Under the pieces are notes generated by a model. The model did no database searches. It had not been told where the DNA came from and saw only the letters and a program-made list of their open reading frames with translations. From assembly GCF_000024345.1 (NCBI RefSeq), contig NC_013729.1:2604001-2668000 (forward strand): a DNA stretch of 64,000 nt. The letters are read 5' to 3'. Every line of letters starts with the position of its first letter. Positions within the stretch are counted from its first letter, which is position 1. This stretch comes from Kribbella flavida DSM 17836. GTDB lineage: Bacteria > Actinomycetota > Actinomycetes > Propionibacteriales > Kribbellaceae. Positions 1 through 9,186 of this stretch are shown here, piece after piece. Made by a program: the position numbers and the translations under genes.

Positions 1-624
1 TCGAGCACCATCACCGACCTCAACGCGACGTCCGACGCGGCGCTCGGCTACTTCGTCGACCGCGCACGTGGCGCCGGCAAGTCCTGGGTCGAGATCAGCG
101 CCGTGCTCGGCGTCAGCAAGCAGGCCGCGCACAAGCGGTTCGCCGACGCCTGGCCGGGCAAGCTCGACCTCGAGCGGTTCACGCTGCGCACCAAGGTGGT
201 CATCCAGGCCGCCTCCGGCATCGCCCGGGAGCGTGGCCAGAGCTTCGTCGGCACCGAGCACCTGCTGCTCGGTCTTTTCACCGAGCCACAGTCGGTCGCC
301 ACCCTGCTGATGACCGAGGCGGGCCTCACCGAGCACGACGTGCTGGCCGCGATCGACGCCGAGGTTCCGCCGTCCGCCGGCGGTGAGCCCGGCGCCACCA
401 AGGAGCTGCCGATGACCCCGCGGGCGTCGCACGTGATCGGGCAGGCGGCCGAGCAGGCGTTGCTGCTCGGCCACAACTACATCGGCACCGAGCACCTGCT
501 GCTCGCCTTCTACCAGTACCCGGACGGGGTCGCGGCCAAGGTCCTGATCCAGCTCGGCCTGACCGAACAAGCGGCCCGGGACGGAGTCCGGGCCGCACTC
601 GAGAAGCTCACCGGCACCCAGTAG
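1..624 (+). CDS. Clp N-domain protein with N-terminal helix-turn-helix (5' end outside window)
   Basis: The reading frame is open from base 1, so the true start lies upstream. The visible 207 residues begin with a short helix-turn-helix-like stretch (about residues 20-50, containing VSKQAAHKRF). Two Clp N-terminal repeats follow, at about 60-120 and 138-205, each carrying the signature GTEHLLL. In ClpA/ClpC these repeats bind substrates or adaptors, but no AAA+ ATPase module follows here and the protein stops at 624. It is therefore a stand-alone Clp N-domain protein, a group common in actinomycetes. A role as DNA-binding regulator or as adaptor to ClpC is inference. The stop codon TAG is part of the -10 box of the next gene. 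Confidence 0.85.
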   Translation, partial: SSTITDLNATSDAALGYFVDRARGAGKSWVEISAVLGVSKQAAHKRFADAWPGKLDLERFTLRTKVVIQAASGIARERGQSFVGTEHLLLGLFTEPQSVATLLMTEAGLTEHDVLAAIDAEVPPSAGGEPGATKELPMTPRASHVIGQAAEQALLLGHNYIGTEHLLLAFYQYPDGVAAKVLIQLGLTEQAARDGVRAALEKLTGTQ

Positions 625-633
625 TTTGGCCCC

Positions 634-1947
634 GTGCCCGACTGGACAGAGAGACTGAAGCACCTGGCCGCCCAGTACGACGTGCCCGGCGCGGTGCTCG
701 GGATCTGGGCCGACGGGCAGCAGACCGTCGCGCCGTACGGCGTGCTCAACCGGGCGACCGGTGTGGAAGTGACCGCCGACTCGGTGTTCCAGATCGGGTC
801 GGTCAGCAAGCCGTGGACCGCGACGATGATCGTCCAGCTGGCGGCCGAGCAGCGGCTGTCACTGGACGACCCGGTGCTCTCGTTGTTGCCGGAGGCATCC
901 ATCGATCCACGGATCACCGTCCGGCAGCTGCTCACCCACGGCAGCGGGATCGACGGCGACGTGTTCACCGACACCGGCCGCGGTGACGACTGCGTCGAGC
1001 GGTACGTCGGGCTGCTGGCCGACGTGGACCAGCTGTTCGAGCCCGGTACGGCGTACTCGTACTGCAACGCCGGGTTCGTCCTGCTCGGGCGGATCGTCGA
1101 GGTGCTCGACGGCCGGACCTGGGACGAGTCGCTGCGGGCGCGGCTGGTCGAGCCGCTCGGACTGAAGTCGACCGTGACGCTGCCCGAGGAGGCGATCCTG
1201 CACCGGGCCGCGGTCGGTCACCTCGCCGGCGACGGAACGCCGGTGACGACCTGGCAGCTGCCGCGCAGCATCGGCCCGGCCGGGTTGATCACGCAGAGCG
1301 CGGGCGACCTGCTCGCCTTCGCCCGCCTGCACCTGGACGACGACCGGTACGCTGGGATGCGCGAGCCGCAGGTGTCCTACCCCGGCGGCGGTGTCGGCGG
1401 GCTGACCGAGATCGGGCTGACCTGGCGGCTGTACGACTGGTCCGGGCGCACGCTGTTCGGGCACGACGGGATGACCATCTCGCAGCTGGCCTTCCTGCGC
1501 ATCGACCCGGAGGCGAACGTCGCGTTCTGCCTGCTCACGAACTCCGGCAACGCGCCGGCACTGTTCGAGGCACTCGCCACCGAGGTCTTCACCGCGCTGA
1601 CCGGAGTGGGCGTCCCGGCCGGTCCGCAGCCCGACGACGATCCGGGCGAGCGGATCGACGGCGAACTGTGGGGCGAGCGGCACCTCGGCCGGTACGAGCG
1701 GGAGAGCGTGGCGATGGAGGTGCTGCGCCGCGACGGGAAGCTGGTGCTGACGTTCCAGGCGACGGGCGACCGGCTGGCGTTCGCCGAGGAGCCGGTGCAG
1801 GAGTTCGAGCTGCACCCGGCGGCGCCGCTCGACGGTGACCACTTCGTCCTTCGCGAGGCCGAGGATCAGCCGTGGGCGCCGGTCACCTTCCGGCCGGGCT
1901 ACGTGTTCAACTCGGGCCGGGTCACGCCGCGGGTCCGTTCTCGATGA
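634..1947 (+). CDS. Serine hydrolase, class C beta-lactamase / penicillin-binding-like family
   Basis: A 437-residue serine hydrolase of the beta-lactamase/D-Ala carboxypeptidase fold. The three catalytic motifs are visible: S56-V-S-K59, Y143-C-N145 and H278-D-G280. The last 100 residues form the small beta-rich C-terminal domain often seen in this family (DUF3471-like). There is no clear signal peptide, so it is probably cytoplasmic and acts as an esterase or peptidase of unknown substrate rather than a true beta-lactamase. The GTG start is preceded by TAGTTT (622-627) and six bases, which suggests a leaderless mRNA. The stop overlaps the start of the MerR-type gene (ATGA), so the two are probably co-translated. 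Confidence 0.85.
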   Translation: MPDWTERLKHLAAQYDVPGAVLGIWADGQQTVAPYGVLNRATGVEVTADSVFQIGSVSKPWTATMIVQLAAEQRLSLDDPVLSLLPEASIDPRITVRQLLTHGSGIDGDVFTDTGRGDDCVERYVGLLADVDQLFEPGTAYSYCNAGFVLLGRIVEVLDGRTWDESLRARLVEPLGLKSTVTLPEEAILHRAAVGHLAGDGTPVTTWQLPRSIGPAGLITQSAGDLLAFARLHLDDDRYAGMREPQVSYPGGGVGGLTEIGLTWRLYDWSGRTLFGHDGMTISQLAFLRIDPEANVAFCLLTNSGNAPALFEALATEVFTALTGVGVPAGPQPDDDPGERIDGELWGERHLGRYERESVAMEVLRRDGKLVLTFQATGDRLAFAEEPVQEFELHPAAPLDGDHFVLREAEDQPWAPVTFRPGYVFNSGRVTPRVRSR

Positions 1948-2654
1948 GCCTGCGGCCGGTCGATCTGGCCCGGCGGGCCGGAGTGTCGACCCAGCTGATC
2001 CGCAACTACGAGGCGGCCGGCGTCCTGCCGCCGGCGCCACGGTCGGACAGCGGGTACCGCCAGTACGGGCAACGGCACCTGGATGCGTTGCTGACGTACC
2101 GGGCGCTGGCTCCGGGCTTCGGCGCGGAGAGCGCGCAGGCGATCATGCGCGCGGTGCACGACGGCGACGAGGCGTTCGCGCTGCGCGTCGTCGACGAGAC
2201 CCACGCGGCGTTGCACGAGCAGCGCCGGGCGACCGACACCGCGAGCGAAGCGCTGGGTGCCGCAGCCGAGCAGTTCCTGGACGGTCAGCCCGTGGCAGGG
2301 CCGCCGTTGCGGGTCGGTGAGCTCGCTCGGCAGCTCGGGATCAGGACGTCGGCGTTGCGGGTCTGGGAGTCGGCCGGCCTGCTCACTCCCACCCGCGAGC
2401 GAGGGACGAACTACCGGCGCTACCAGCCCGCGCAGATCCGCGACGCCCGGATCATCTTCATGCTCCGCCAAGGCCGCTACAGCTTCGACCAGATCCGCCC
2501 GGTCCTGGAGGGCCTTCGCCGGACCGGCAGCACCGAGGCTCTGCGTGCCGCCGTCGCCGAACGCCGCGCCGCGCACGACCGCCGTACCCGCGCGATGCTG
2601 CACGGCGCCGCCCTCCTGCACAACTACCTCATCCATCCTTCGGACGGATCCTGA
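1944..2654 (+). CDS. MerR-family regulator with two MerR helix-turn-helix domains (TioE-like)
   Basis: A 236-residue transcription regulator. The first MerR DNA-binding domain covers about residues 5-70 (LARRAGVSTQLIRNYEAAG). A second full MerR-type HTH occurs at about 125-190 (LARQLGIRTSALRVWESAG). Such double-headed MerR proteins resemble the TioE group. No cysteine pattern for metals or thiols is evident, so the inducer is unknown. ATG 1944 was chosen because it overlaps the TGA of the serine hydrolase gene and starts directly with the HTH domain. An in-frame GTG at 1872 would add 24 residues with no domain content. It probably regulates its own operon; that is inference. Confidence 0.85.
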   Translation: MSLRPVDLARRAGVSTQLIRNYEAAGVLPPAPRSDSGYRQYGQRHLDALLTYRALAPGFGAESAQAIMRAVHDGDEAFALRVVDETHAALHEQRRATDTASEALGAAAEQFLDGQPVAGPPLRVGELARQLGIRTSALRVWESAGLLTPTRERGTNYRRYQPAQIRDARIIFMLRQGRYSFDQIRPVLEGLRRTGSTEALRAAVAERRAAHDRRTRAMLHGAALLHNYLIHPSDGS

Positions 2655-2778
2655 ACACCCAGACGGGATCTTGAACAAGACATCAGCTGGGCTCGGTCCC
2701 GGCTTCCTGTCCACGGTCCCCGCTCACGACTGAGACGTCACCGGGGTGGTTTGGGTGCGGCGAGCTAACGTCGTCAAA

Positions 2779-4176
2779 GTGACTAGTGCACCTGCTGACC
2801 TTCCCCGGAAGGCCGGCGAGCTTCGCGCCGCCGGTTACCTTCCCCGCACCATCAAGGCCGAGATCCGCGAGAACCTGCTGACCAAGCTCCGGGCCGGCGA
2901 CGACCCCTGGCCCGGCATCGTCGGGTTCTCCCGCACCGTGATCCCCCAGCTGGAGCGTGCCCTGCTCGCCGGGCACGACGTCGTGCTGCTCGGCGAGCGT
3001 GGCCAGGGCAAGACCCGCCTGCTGCGCACTCTGCTCGGGCTGCTCGACGAGTGGACCCCGGTGATCGAGGGCGCCGAGCTGCCCGAGCACCCGCTCGACC
3101 CGATCACGCCGGCCTCGCAGCGGCGCGCCGCCGAGCTCGGCGACGACCTGCCGGTCGCCTGGCTGCACCGCAGCCTCCGGTACGCCGAGAAGCTGGCCAC
3201 GCCGGACACCTCGGTCGGTGACCTGATCGGCGACGTGGACCCGGTCAAGGTGGCCGAGGGCCGCAGCCTCGGCGACCCGGAGACGATCCACTTCGGTCTG
3301 GTCCCGCGCGCGCACCGCGGCATCGTCGCGATCAACGAGCTGCCCGACCTGGCCGAGCGGATCCAGGTGGCGCTGCTGAACGTGATGGAGGAGCGCGACA
3401 TCCAGGTCCGCGGCTACACGCTCCGGCTGCCGCTCGACGTGTTGCTGGTGGCAACGGCCAACCCCGAGGACTACACCAACCGCGGCCGGATCATCACGCC
3501 GCTCAAGGACCGGTTCGGCGCCGAGGTGCGGACCCACTACCCGCTCGACGTGGACGCCGAGGTGGACGTGGTCCGGCAGGAGGCCGAGCTGACCGCCGAG
3601 GTCGGCGAGCCGCTGCTCGAGGTGCTGGCCCGGTTCGTCCGGCACCTGCGCGAGTCCACCGCGATCGACCAGCGCTCGGGCGTCTCCGCCCGGTTCGCGG
3701 TCGCGGCGGCGGAGACGGTCGCGGCGGCGGCCCTGCGGCGCAGTGCGATCACCGGCGAGCAGCCCGCGGTCGCCCGTCCGGTCGACCTGGAAGCGGTGCC
3801 GGCCGTGCTGCGCGGCAAGCTGGAGTTCGAGCCCGGCGAGGAGGGCCGCGAGACCGAGCTGCTGGAGTACCTGCTGCGCCGGTCGGTCGCCGACACCGCC
3901 CGCGAGCGGTTCGCCGGCCTGGACCTGACCCCGCTGGCGAACGCGGTGGCCGACGGGCATCTCGTCACCACCGGCGAGCGGATCCCCGGCCGGGACGTGC
4001 TGTCGGCGCTGCCCGAGCTGCCGGTGCTGCACGACGTGGCCGCGCGGGCGGGCGTCGAGGCGGACGACTCGCCGGGCCGGATCGCGGCCGCGGTCGAGCT
4101 CGCGCTGGAGGCGCTCTACCTGTCGAAACGACTGGCCAAGGACGCCGACGACGACACGACCGTCTACGGAGCCTGA
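2779..4176 (+). CDS. AAA+ ATPase, MoxR / magnesium-chelatase-like
   Basis: A 465-residue AAA+ ATPase. Walker A is GERGQGKT at about residues 72-79. A Walker-B-like strand GIVAINELPDL lies near 181-191, and a sensor-1 region with VATANPEDY follows. The sequence resembles Mg-chelatase/MoxR ATPases, which act as chaperones together with a von Willebrand factor A partner. That partner is encoded 43 bases downstream. GTG 2779 was chosen because TAACGT stands seven bases upstream (2766-2771), the leaderless pattern seen repeatedly in this window. A GTG at 2746 would add 11 residues. The client protein is unknown. Confidence 0.8.
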   Translation: MTSAPADLPRKAGELRAAGYLPRTIKAEIRENLLTKLRAGDDPWPGIVGFSRTVIPQLERALLAGHDVVLLGERGQGKTRLLRTLLGLLDEWTPVIEGAELPEHPLDPITPASQRRAAELGDDLPVAWLHRSLRYAEKLATPDTSVGDLIGDVDPVKVAEGRSLGDPETIHFGLVPRAHRGIVAINELPDLAERIQVALLNVMEERDIQVRGYTLRLPLDVLLVATANPEDYTNRGRIITPLKDRFGAEVRTHYPLDVDAEVDVVRQEAELTAEVGEPLLEVLARFVRHLRESTAIDQRSGVSARFAVAAAETVAAAALRRSAITGEQPAVARPVDLEAVPAVLRGKLEFEPGEEGRETELLEYLLRRSVADTARERFAGLDLTPLANAVADGHLVTTGERIPGRDVLSALPELPVLHDVAARAGVEADDSPGRIAAAVELALEALYLSKRLAKDADDDTTVYGA

Positions 4177-4219
4177 TGGCGCCGCGGAGCCGGAAGGCAG
4201 ACGGGCAAGGAGGAGTGCG

Positions 4220-6181
4220 ATGACGGCCGCGATCCCGGAAGGCTGGTCGTACGGTCCCTGGCACGAAGGGCCGGACCCGCTGGCCCCGCCGGTGGACCTG
4301 CGCGACGCGCTGGACGAGATCGGCCAGGACGTGATGGCCGGCTCGTCGCCACGGTCCGCGCTGGAGGAGCTGCTCCGGCGCGGCACCCGGAACACCCAGG
4401 GGCTCGACGACCTGACCCGCCGGTTGTGGCAGCGGCGTCGCGAGATCCAGCGCCGGCACAACCTCGAAGGCACGTTGCGCGACGTCCAGCGGCTACTCGA
4501 CGAGGCGCTGGAGGCCGAGCGGCGCGACCTGTTCCCGAACCCGTCCGACGACGCCCGGTTCCGCGAGGCGCAGCTCGACGCGCTGCCCTCGGGCACGGCG
4601 GCCGCGGTGCGTGAGCTGGCGGAGTACGACTGGCAGTCGGCGGAGGCTCGCCGCAAGTACGACGAGATCCGCGAGCTGCTGGGCAAGGAGCTGCTCGGGT
4701 CGCGCTTCGAGGGCATGAAGGAAGCGCTGCAGAACACGACGCCCGAGGACGTCGAGCGGGTCAACGAAATGCTCGCCGACCTGAACGCCCTGCTCGCCGC
4801 CCATGCGCAGGGTCGGCCGGACACCGACCAGCTGTTCGAGCAGTTCATGGCCAAGCACGGCGAGTTCTTCCCGGAGAGCCCGCGGACCGTGGACGAGCTG
4901 ATCGACGCGCTGGCCCGGCGCGCGGCGGCAGCGCAACGCATGCTGAACTCGATGACCCCGGAGCAGCGGGCAGAGCTCGCTCAGCTGTCCCAGCAGGCGT
5001 TCGGCAGTCCGCAGCTCGCGCAGCAGTTGTCCCAGCTGGACGCGCAACTGCAGGCGCTGCGGCCGGGGGAGGACTGGTCCTCCGGTGAGCGGATGAGCGG
5101 CGACGACCCGCTCGGCCTGGCCGAGGGGGCTCGGGCGATGTCCGACCTGGCCGAGCTGGACGCCTTGGCCGAGCAGCTCTCCCAGGCGTACCCGGGCGCG
5201 CGGCTGGAGGACATCGACCTGGACGCGCTGACCCGCCAGCTCGGCGACGAGGCGACCGTCGATGCGCGCCGGCTGAGCGAGCTGGAGCGGGAGTTGCGCA
5301 ACCAGGGACTGCTGGAGCGCGCGCCGGACGGATCGTTGCGGCTGTCCCCGAAGGCCTTGCGGCAGCTCGGCCAGACCGCGCTGTCCGACGTACTGCGCGC
5401 AGCGCGGGGGCAGTCGGGGGAGCGGGACTCGGCCTCGGCCGGCGCGGCCGGTGAGCTGAGCGGTTCGACCCGGCCGTGGCAGTTCGGCGACACCCAGGCG
5501 TGGGATGTGCCGCGCACAGTGCGCAACGCCGTACTGCGGACCGCGAACGTCGGGGGACGGGTCCGGCTCGACGTGACCGACGTGGAGATCGCGGAGACCG
5601 AGCACCGGGCGCGGGCCGCGGTCGCGCTGCTGGTGGACACCTCCTGGTCGATGGTCCAGGAGAACCGCTGGCTGCCGATGAAGCGGACGGCGCTCGCGCT
5701 GCACCAGCTCATCTCGACCCGCTACCGCAACGACGCGCTCCAGCTGATCACCTTCGGCCGGTACGCCGGGGTGGTCGAGCTGCCGCAGCTGATCGGCCTG
5801 GAAGGCACGTGGGAGCAGGGCACCAACGCGCACCACGCGCTGCTGCTCGCAGGGCGGCACCTGCGCCGGCACCCCGACGCCCAGCCGGTCGTGCTGATGG
5901 TGACCGACGGCGAACCGACGGCCCACCTGGAGCCGGACGGCACCGCCGAGTTCTCCTACCCGCCGGAGCCGGCCACGCTGCGCAAGACGATCTTCGAGGT
6001 GGACCGGCTGGCCAAGCTCGGGGCCTCGCTGACCGTCTTCCGGCTCGGCGACGACCCGCGGCTGGAGGCGTTCGTCGACCTGCTGGCCCGGCGCAGCGGC
6101 GGCCGGGTGCTGGCCCCCGACGCCGACCGCCTCGGCGCCGCGGTGGTCGGCGACTACCTGCGGACGCGACGCAGGCACTGA
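4220..6181 (+). CDS. VWA-domain protein, partner of the AAA+ ATPase
   Basis: A 653-residue protein. The N-terminal two thirds are charged, helical and rich in Glu, Leu and Gln. The C-terminal 190 residues form a von Willebrand factor A domain with an intact MIDAS motif: D473-T-S475-W-S477, plus a later VTDGEPT. It resembles CoxE/YehP-type VWA proteins that work with MoxR-like ATPases to remodel or load metal onto a client protein. The ribosome-binding site AGGAGG sits just before ATG 4220. The gene follows the ATPase by 43 bases and ends at a strong hairpin, so the two form a bicistronic operon. No signal peptide or membrane segment is seen. Confidence 0.85.
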   Translation: MTAAIPEGWSYGPWHEGPDPLAPPVDLRDALDEIGQDVMAGSSPRSALEELLRRGTRNTQGLDDLTRRLWQRRREIQRRHNLEGTLRDVQRLLDEALEAERRDLFPNPSDDARFREAQLDALPSGTAAAVRELAEYDWQSAEARRKYDEIRELLGKELLGSRFEGMKEALQNTTPEDVERVNEMLADLNALLAAHAQGRPDTDQLFEQFMAKHGEFFPESPRTVDELIDALARRAAAAQRMLNSMTPEQRAELAQLSQQAFGSPQLAQQLSQLDAQLQALRPGEDWSSGERMSGDDPLGLAEGARAMSDLAELDALAEQLSQAYPGARLEDIDLDALTRQLGDEATVDARRLSELERELRNQGLLERAPDGSLRLSPKALRQLGQTALSDVLRAARGQSGERDSASAGAAGELSGSTRPWQFGDTQAWDVPRTVRNAVLRTANVGGRVRLDVTDVEIAETEHRARAAVALLVDTSWSMVQENRWLPMKRTALALHQLISTRYRNDALQLITFGRYAGVVELPQLIGLEGTWEQGTNAHHALLLAGRHLRRHPDAQPVVLMVTDGEPTAHLEPDGTAEFSYPPEPATLRKTIFEVDRLAKLGASLTVFRLGDDPRLEAFVDLLARRSGGRVLAPDADRLGAAVVGDYLRTRRRH

Positions 6182-6187
6182 CAACCC

Positions 6188-6243
6188 CGAAACGCAGGGT
6201 GTTACCCATCTGAAGGTGGGTGACACCCTGTTTCCGCGTTTCG
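6188..6243 (+). terminator. Bipartite stem-loop terminator after the AAA/VWA operon
   Basis: An outer stem CGAAACGC (6188-6195) pairs with GCGTTTCG (6236-6243). Inside it an inner stem AGGGTGTTACCCA (6196-6208) pairs with TGGGTGACACCCT, with one imperfect pair. A six-base bulge separates the two stems on the 3' side. It lies seven bases after the VWA stop codon. No long U-run follows, as is usual in high-GC actinomycetes. Confidence 0.75.
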
Positions 6244-6456
6244 ATGGCAGCGGGCGCGACTGTCCTGCGTTGTCAACGCGGTAAGGGGTTTCCGGTCGGG
6301 TTGCTGTGGCCAGCGTCACGCGATTTCCGTGAGACCAGTGTTCAACTGGACTGGTTTTCGGCCTTACGCTGACAAGACGCCCAGCGCCACCGGAGTCGAC
6401 GGGCCGGCGGCCACCGTGCCGCGACCCAGCGCCGCCCCGACCACGAGGGAGTCACC

Positions 6457-9123
6457 GTGCCGAAACTCGTCTACGACTTCGCCGAAGGCAACAAGGACAT
6501 GTTGGTTCTGCTGGGTGGCAAGGGGGCGAACCTCGCCGAGATGACCAACCTCGGTCTGCCCGTGCCGCCCGGATTCACCATCTCCGCCGAGGCCTGCAAG
6601 GTGTTCCTGGCCACCGGCTCGGTGCCGCCGCAGCTGACGGAGGACATCGACCACCACATCGACGTGCTGCAGCAGAAGATGGGCAAGAAGCTCGGCCAGG
6701 CCGACGACCCGCTGCTGGTCTCGGTCCGGTCCGGTGCCGCGGTGTCGATGCCCGGCATGATGGAGACGGTGCTGAACGTCGGCCTGAACGACGACTCCGT
6801 GAACGGTCTGGCCCACCAGTCGGGCAACCCGCGCTTCGCCTGGGACGCCTACCGGCGGCTGATCCAGATGTTCGGCAAGACCGTGCTCGGCATGGACGGT
6901 GACGTCTTCGAGGACGCGATCGAGGCCGCCAAGCGAGCCAAGGGTGCGAGCAGCGACCTCGACCTGGACGCCGAGGACCTGCAGACCCTGGTCGGCACCT
7001 TCAAGGCCGCGGTCGAGCAGCACACCGGACGCGAGTTCCCGCAGGACCCGCGCGAGCAGCTGGACCTCGCGATCGAAGCCGTGTTCGGCTCCTGGAACTC
7101 CGACCGCGCCATTCTCTACCGCCGCCAGGAACGGATCGCCACCGATCTGGGCACCGCGGTCACCATCTGCTCGATGGTCTTCGGCAACCTCGGGATGGAC
7201 TCCGGCACCGGCGTCGCCTTCACCCGCGACCCCTCCACCGGTCAGCCCGGCGTCTACGGCGACTACCTGCAGAACGCCCAGGGCGAGGACGTGGTCGCGG
7301 GCATCCGCAACACCGTGCCACTGGCCGACCTGGAGCAGATCGACAAGACGTCGTACGACGAGCTGATGCGGATCATGGCCACCCTGGAAGGCCACTACCG
7401 CGACCTGTGCGACATCGAGTTCACCGTCGAGCGCGGCAAGCTGTGGATGCTGCAGACCCGGGTCGGCAAGCGGACCGCGGCCGCGGCGTTCCGGATCGCC
7501 ACCAGCCTGGTCGACGAGGGCGTGATCGATCTCGACGAGGCGCTGCGGCGGGTGAAGGGCGCGCAGCTGGCCCAGCTGATGTTCCCGCGGTTCGACAGCG
7601 ACGCGGACAAGCAGCTGATCAGCAAGGCGATCGGCGCGTCGCCGGGCGCGGCGTCCGGCCAGGTCGTGTTCACCTCGGCCGCTGCGGTCGCGGCCGCCGA
7701 GCGCGGCGAGAAGGTGATCCTGGTCCGGCGGGAGACCAATCCCGACGACCTGCACGGCATGATCGCCGCCCAGGGCATCCTGACCAGCCGCGGCGGCAAG
7801 ACCTCGCACGCGGCCGTGGTCGCCCGCGGCATGGGCAAGACCTGCGTGTGCGGCGCCGAGGAGCTCGACGTCGACGTCGCCGCCGAGACGATCACCGTGC
7901 ACGGTACGACGATCGGCGCCGGTGAGGTGATCTCGATCGACGGCACCACCGGCGAGGTGTTCCGCGGCGAGGTCCCGGTCGTACCGTCACCGGTCGTGCG
8001 CTACTTCGAGGGCTCGCTGGCGCCGGACGAGGGCGACGAGCTGGTGGCCGCGGTGCACCGGCTGATCGGCCACGCGGACGAGATCCGGCGGCTCGGCGTA
8101 CGGACGAACGCCGACACCGCCGAGGACGCCGCGCGGGCCCGCCGGTTCGGTGCCGAGGGCATCGGTCTGTGCCGGACCGAGCACATGTTCCTCGGCGAAC
8201 GGCGCGAATCGGTGGAGCGGCTGATCCTGGCCGAGGACGACGCGGAGCGCGACGCCGCGCTGGCCGAGCTCGAGCCGCTGCAGCGCGAAGACTTCCTGGA
8301 GCTGCTGGCCGCGATGGACGGCCTGCCGGTGACGATCCGGCTGATCGACCCACCGCTGCACGAGTTCCTGCCGTCGATGGAGGAGCTCGCGGTCAAGGTC
8401 GCGCTGGCCAAGGAACGCGGCGAGGAGCCGGGGCGTGAGGTCAAGCTGCTGGCCGCGGTCGAACGGCTGCACGAGCAGAACCCGATGCTCGGCCTGCGCG
8501 GGGTACGGCTCGGGCTGATGATTCCCGGCCTGTTCGCGATGCAGGTCCGGGCGATCGCGTCGGCCGCGGCCGAACTGCGCAAGCAGGGCAAGGACCCGCG
8601 GCCGGAGATCATGATTCCGCTGGTCGGCGCGATCCAGGAGCTGCAGCTGGCCCGCGACGAGGTCGAGGGTGTGCTGGCCGAGGTCGCGGCGGCCGAAGGC
8701 GTCGACCGGGCGATCCCGATCGGCACGATGATCGAGCTGCCGCGGGCCGCGGTGATCGCGGACCAGATCGCCGAGGCCGCCGACTTCTTCTCCTTCGGCA
8801 CCAACGACCTGACCCAGACCACCTGGGGCTTCAGCCGCGACGACGTCGAGGGCTCGTTCTTCTCCCGGTACCTGGAGAAGGGCGTGTTCGCGGTCTCGCC
8901 GTTCGAGTCGATCGACCGCGAGGGCGTCGGCGCCCTGGTCCGCACCGGCGCCGAGCGTGGCCGGTCGACGCGGCCCGACCTCAAGCTCGGCATCTGCGGC
9001 GAGCACGGTGGCGACCCCGACAGCATTCACTTCTTCCACGAGGTCGGCCTGGACTACGTCTCCTGCTCGCCGTTCCGGATCCCGGTGGCCCGGCTGGAAG
9101 CCGGCCGAGCGTCCCTCGACTGA
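6457..9123 (+). CDS. ppdK: Pyruvate, phosphate dikinase
   Basis: An 888-residue, full-length PPDK that interconverts pyruvate, ATP and phosphate with PEP, AMP and PPi in the cytosol. Domain order is the usual one. The N-terminal ATP-grasp nucleotide domain begins with LLGGKGANLAEM. The central phosphohistidine domain carries the catalytic His451 in GGKTSHAAVVARGMGK. The C-terminal PEP/pyruvate barrel ends with the active-site loop GICGEHGGD (Cys about 847). GTG 6457 is preceded by GAGGGAG at good spacing. The gene stands alone between two hairpins. In actinomycetes it may serve gluconeogenesis or PEP supply; the sequence does not settle direction or regulation. Confidence 0.97.
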   Translation: MPKLVYDFAEGNKDMLVLLGGKGANLAEMTNLGLPVPPGFTISAEACKVFLATGSVPPQLTEDIDHHIDVLQQKMGKKLGQADDPLLVSVRSGAAVSMPGMMETVLNVGLNDDSVNGLAHQSGNPRFAWDAYRRLIQMFGKTVLGMDGDVFEDAIEAAKRAKGASSDLDLDAEDLQTLVGTFKAAVEQHTGREFPQDPREQLDLAIEAVFGSWNSDRAILYRRQERIATDLGTAVTICSMVFGNLGMDSGTGVAFTRDPSTGQPGVYGDYLQNAQGEDVVAGIRNTVPLADLEQIDKTSYDELMRIMATLEGHYRDLCDIEFTVERGKLWMLQTRVGKRTAAAAFRIATSLVDEGVIDLDEALRRVKGAQLAQLMFPRFDSDADKQLISKAIGASPGAASGQVVFTSAAAVAAAERGEKVILVRRETNPDDLHGMIAAQGILTSRGGKTSHAAVVARGMGKTCVCGAEELDVDVAAETITVHGTTIGAGEVISIDGTTGEVFRGEVPVVPSPVVRYFEGSLAPDEGDELVAAVHRLIGHADEIRRLGVRTNADTAEDAARARRFGAEGIGLCRTEHMFLGERRESVERLILAEDDAERDAALAELEPLQREDFLELLAAMDGLPVTIRLIDPPLHEFLPSMEELAVKVALAKERGEEPGREVKLLAAVERLHEQNPMLGLRGVRLGLMIPGLFAMQVRAIASAAAELRKQGKDPRPEIMIPLVGAIQELQLARDEVEGVLAEVAAAEGVDRAIPIGTMIELPRAAVIADQIAEAADFFSFGTNDLTQTTWGFSRDDVEGSFFSRYLEKGVFAVSPFESIDREGVGALVRTGAERGRSTRPDLKLGICGEHGGDPDSIHFFHEVGLDYVSCSPFRIPVARLEAGRASLD

Positions 9124-9137
9124 GCAGACCGGCGCCC

Positions 9138-9164
9138 GAGCCCCAGGTCGATCGGCTGGGGCTC
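9138..9164. terminator. Hairpin between convergent ppdK and SDR genes
   Basis: GAGCCCCAG (9138-9146) pairs perfectly with CTGGGGCTC (9156-9164) across a nine-base loop. It lies between the ends of two convergent genes and is likely to end transcription in both directions. Confidence 0.7.
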
Positions 9165-9186
9165 AAGTCCGGCCTGAGCGCCGGTT

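Noticed and set aside
2683-4941. 752-codon minus-strand open frame
   Set aside because: It is opposite the AAA ATPase and VWA genes, which have clear motifs; low-complexity Arg/Ser/Gly composition marks it as a shadow.
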